Under the pieces are notes generated by a model that saw only the letters and a list, made by a program, of their open reading frames with translations, was not told the DNA's origin and made no database searches. Positions 52,658-55,178 of a DNA stretch of 55,178 bases are shown piece by piece. Source of the DNA: Pseudomonadota bacterium (GTDB taxonomy: Bacteria > Pseudomonadota > Gammaproteobacteria > Burkholderiales > Gallionellaceae); NCBI GenBank assembly GCA_021800795.1, contig JAJYYO010000002.1:211021-266198 (forward strand). Reading direction: 5' to 3'. The stretch's first letter is position 1. The number at the start of each line of letters is the position of its first letter. A program made the position numbers and the translations under genes.

Positions 52658-54489
52658 TTTTTGCTCGTACGCTGTTCAACAAACAGGCTGTTTCCGGGAC
52701 TTTTTTTCGCCATTTTCACGGCGCCATCCAGCGCAGCCAATACTTCGTGATGCGACAGGAACTGACCGGGCGATACCTGAAGCGCGCCTATCGACAGGCT
52801 GGTGACAGGATAAAAATGGATTTGTCCGTCGCGCGCTTCATTTAAAAAACCTCCGAGCTTGATGTGCTCTTCCTTGAACAACATGGGCGCAGCCTGCTCA
52901 AATAAATATAATACCTGTTCGCATCGCGTCTTCCAGTTGTGACTTTGCATCAGCAGTACAAACTCATCACCGCCGATGTGTCCGATGAAATCCAGCTCAT
53001 AGTCGCACGCCCAGCCAAGCAGCCTTCCCAGAAGTTGAATCAGTTCGTCGCCTTTCCGGTAGCTGTAATTTTCATTGAAAACCTTGAAGTTGTCGAGATC
53101 GCAATAACAGGCAACGAAGGGGGTGTTCGTCTGCAACAATCGTTCAATTTGTTCCTTGACGGGCACGCTACCCGGCAACAGGCTGAGCGGGTTGGCATGA
53201 CGTGCTGAATTCCGTTGCATTCTGGTCAATTCACGCAACAAATCCTGTCCTGATCCCACGCCAATGTAACGTTTGTTGTCCATGATAATAAAGCCATCGG
53301 TAAAATGCTGGCTGTCCGTATCCAGCATAAGTTGGCAGAGATACTCGATGGGCATGTCTTTTTCCACTCTCAGCGGTTCGGGCAGCATCAATTCGCCGCA
53401 CAGGCCCATCGATGCGCGCTGAAATGGCTCCGTGTAGCGTTCGAGGAGCTGAAAACGATTGATGAGCCCGAGCGGATAGCCGTTTTTCACCACTGGGATC
53501 ACGCGCAGGTATTGATCATCAGAAAAACGTTCAAAAACCCGTTCCATTGGCATACAGGGCTCTGCCGGTTCAATATAATTCAAAAGCTTCAGAGCCGTCC
53601 TCTGTGAGCGCTGATCAGGCTCGCCTCCCTGGGTGTTGAATAAATTGATGATGTTGACTGCTTCAAGGGGTGCCAGCAGAGGCGGCTTGCAAGCCGGGCG
53701 AGCGATGAAATATCCTTGACCCAGTGCTATGCCGAGAGTTTGTACAACTCGCAATTCCCCCTCTGTTTCTATCCCTTCGGCAATGACTCTGGTGCCGCAA
53801 CTTACGGCAATCTGCTGGATGGATTTCAAGAATTGCAATTTGACCGGATCATGATCCACCCCTTGCACGAAATGCATGTCAATCTTGATAAAATCAGGGC
53901 GCAACTCCGACCACAGGCGCAAGCTGGAAAATCCCTCGCCCAGATCATCGATGGCCGTCTTGAAGCCCATGGCACGGTAATGCAACAGCGCAACCCGCAT
54001 CGCCTCGAAGTCGTAAGTCGGCTTGTTTTCGGTGATTTCTATGACTACGCGCGCCGGGTCGATTTTGAGAGCGCGCATGAATTCCAGGGTTCGACCGTTT
54101 TTGAAACTCGGGTGAGTCAGTGCATCCGGACTGATGTTGAGAAACAGGCTGCCGGGTAAATTTTGTCTGGCAAATGCCTCCAAAACGATTTGACGCGACA
54201 GCATTTCGACTTCCAGTGTCAAGCCCTGTTTTTCAGCCGCGGCAAACAAATTGATCGGCGAATGCAAAGGGCTGTCTGCAGGGCCGCGTATCAGCCCCTC
54301 AAAGCCCAGGAACTCGGCATTGTTCATATCCATGATGGGTTGAAACAGGGCGGTCAATTTACGCAGGCTGATGAGCTCCTGAAGGTGCGACATGATATGG
54401 CCGTGCGCCAAATCGAACTCATCGAGAAACTCCACGTTCAGGGAACGAAAATTCTTCCTGTGTGTTGGAATGGTCAGGGAAGCGTACAT
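52654..54489 (-). CDS. EAL-CBS-GGDEF cyclic-di-GMP protein
   Basis: About 611 residues. The EAL phosphodiesterase domain comes first: FEGLIRG in place of EAL, LFLNISPD, VVIEITEN, AIDDLGEGFSSL, FIKIDMHFV, VIAEGIETEGEL, LGQGYFIARP, so all metal/catalytic acids are kept. A CBS pair follows (RVIPVVKNGYPLGLINR; DGFIIMDNKRYIGVG), then GGDEF (DLDNFKVFNENYSYRKGDEL, GHIGGDEFVLL). It could make or break c-di-GMP, perhaps gated by a nucleotide on CBS. It is translationally coupled to olsA. ATG 54489 is chosen; an open frame runs to TTG 54531. Confidence 0.9.
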   Translation of the reverse strand: MYASLTIPTHRKNFRSLNVEFLDEFDLAHGHIMSHLQELISLRKLTALFQPIMDMNNAEFLGFEGLIRGPADSPLHSPINLFAAAEKQGLTLEVEMLSRQIVLEAFARQNLPGSLFLNISPDALTHPSFKNGRTLEFMRALKIDPARVVIEITENKPTYDFEAMRVALLHYRAMGFKTAIDDLGEGFSSLRLWSELRPDFIKIDMHFVQGVDHDPVKLQFLKSIQQIAVSCGTRVIAEGIETEGELRVVQTLGIALGQGYFIARPACKPPLLAPLEAVNIINLFNTQGGEPDQRSQRTALKLLNYIEPAEPCMPMERVFERFSDDQYLRVIPVVKNGYPLGLINRFQLLERYTEPFQRASMGLCGELMLPEPLRVEKDMPIEYLCQLMLDTDSQHFTDGFIIMDNKRYIGVGSGQDLLRELTRMQRNSARHANPLSLLPGSVPVKEQIERLLQTNTPFVACYCDLDNFKVFNENYSYRKGDELIQLLGRLLGWACDYELDFIGHIGGDEFVLLMQSHNWKTRCEQVLYLFEQAAPMLFKEEHIKLGGFLNEARDGQIHFYPVTSLSIGALQVSPGQFLSHHEVLAALDGAVKMAKKSPGNSLFVEQRTSKK

Positions 54490-54644
54490 GATTAATATCG
54501 CATCAGTTGTGAGGCGCGTACCTTGGCACAATGCTATGACAGTGATATGACATTCAGGGAATTATGCATGGGTGAGTTATTTCTTGAGCGTGCCGAGCAT
54601 TGCAGTATGTCTGCGAACTATTTCATTAATATTTCCGAAAGTAG

Positions 54645-54672
54645 TTGACGTAAGGATTTGAGTGTCTATAAT
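54645..54672 (+). promoter_or_regulatory. rRNA promoter P1
   Basis: TTGACG (54645-54650), 16-bp spacer, TATAAT (54667-54672), then GCGCACCTCTTCG. The GC-rich bases after the -10 suit stringent control. The downstream string is repeated exactly at P2. Confidence 0.85.
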
Positions 54673-54809
54673 GCGCACCTCTTCGCCGGAACACTGGTTG
54701 AAACGGAGTGGTGAAGGAATATAAAACTGCTTATTAATCAATAGAATGATTGCGTTTCTTGAGTTTGTTCCGCTGATGGAAAAGGATTTAAAAGAGTGTG
54801 AGATTAAAG

Positions 54810-54837
54810 TTGACAGGATGTTTTAAGTCTCTATAAT
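54810..54837 (+). promoter_or_regulatory. rRNA promoter P2
   Basis: TTGACA (54810-54815), 16-bp spacer, TATAAT (54832-54837), then GCGCACCTCTTCG. Both hexamers are consensus. The segment around the -10 matches P1, pointing to a duplicated promoter module about 165 bp apart. Confidence 0.9.
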
Positions 54838-55062
54838 GCGCACCTCTTCGCTGCACGGTTAACCGGAAGCGAGCCGCTCTTTAAAAAATAAATTAAACAA
54901 TCGACGAGTGTAGGTACTTGGTTTTCGGGAAGTTATTTCATTCTTAACGGATGAATTAACGACTTTAAAATATATAGCAGTACCTTACGCAAAGTCGAAA
55001 AAAATCATGTTAAGTGATTTTCTTTGAGTAAGACCGGTTCAGCAGTGAACCAAAACAGGTAT
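54838..55062 (+). promoter_or_regulatory. 16S leader with boxA-like antitermination site
   Basis: GCTCTTTAA at about 54876-54884 resembles rRNA boxA (consensus TGCTCTTTAACA), used for NusB/NusE antitermination. The rest of the leader, to the 16S start, has no gene; it should contain the RNase III stem strand and processing sites. Confidence 0.7.
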
Positions 55063-55178
55063 TGAACTGAAGAGTTTGATCCTGGCTCAGATTGAACGCT
55101 GGCGGTATGCTTTACACATGCAAGTCGAACGGATCAAGAAGCTTGCTTCTTGGTTAGTGGCGAACGGGTGAGTAATAT
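55063..55178 (+). rRNA. rrs: 16S ribosomal RNA, 5' end only
   Basis: TGAAGAGTTTGATCCTGGCT is the universal 5' part of bacterial 16S rRNA, followed by ATTGAACGCTGGCGG, CACATGCAAGTCGAACGG, the V1 loop AAGAAGCTTGCTTCTTGG, and GTGGCGAACGGGTGAGTAAT. The window ends in the early V2 region. The GGCGGTATGCTTTACACATG wording fits Betaproteobacteria. The exact 5' base is estimated. Confidence 0.97.

Overview
The window looks like a chromosomal segment of a facultatively anaerobic betaproteobacterium. Evidence is the start of a 16S rRNA gene at the right edge (from about 55063), a dusB-fis-purH-purD order, pilTU beside yggS-proC-yggT-yggU, OxyR-linked rubrerythrin, and a NosR-dependent nitrous oxide reductase cluster. 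Gene content fits the Nitrosomonadales (Gallionellaceae or Sulfuricellaceae type); this placement is inference.

Layout. 1-7070: minus-strand nos operon, nosZ-nosR-membrane protein-nosD-nosF (nosF runs off the left edge), with a perfect FNR-type box upstream of nosZ. 7396-7880: RNase P RNA with an insertion of about 111 nt relative to the E. coli RNA. 7891-9986: PEBP-like protein, DsrE-like protein, methyltransferase. 9991-13131: peroxide-defence group (rubredoxin reductase, rubredoxin, rubrerythrin, divergent oxyR). 13398-17303: argS, SPOR protein, dsbA, short-chain dehydrogenase. 17388-26520, minus strand: dusB-fis-purH, then an accessory islet (DUF4160/DUF2442 pair, HNH-like protein, secreted protein, nucleotidyltransferase, VapBC), then purD-tsaC-hemF. 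26600-31684: ubiquinone-type hydroxylase, dsbC, mltA, apaG, ilvA. 31742-33369: a second accessory islet with an addiction antitoxin, a frameshifted ParE toxin, a restriction-modification remnant and a fused MNT-HEPN protein. 33372-42578: folate cyclo-ligase, aceE-aceF, nadD-rsfS-rlmH-maf-rng, carbonic anhydrase. 42716-43313: TumE/TumA-like pair. 44160-48812: yggU-yggT-proC-yggS divergent from pilT-pilU. 49169-54489: glycosyltransferase, dgkA, and an EAL-GGDEF gene coupled to ornithine-lipid type acyltransferases. 54640-55178: twin rRNA promoters, boxA and 16S start.

The strongest unusual theme is repeats. At least four families (166-170 bp elements with perfect 27-bp inverted ends; a CCCTCTCCC-type hairpin with a conserved tail; a TGTCCTGAGC-type palindrome; 7-bp tandem arrays) occur between genes. 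Four conserved enzymes (SDR, hemF, the UbiH-like hydroxylase, aceE) carry these same repeats in frame, as extra peptide not expected from the family. The tail of one family sits directly before the start codons of oxyR and argS in near-identical form.

The second theme is toxin-type genes in different states: apparently intact (VapBC, TumE/TumA, DUF4160/DUF2442), decayed (ParE, R-M remnant), and a MntA-HepT fusion that keeps a strong ribosome binding site and ATG for the HepT half. Limits: family names come from reading the sequence; no database search was run, and start codons are best guesses where noted.
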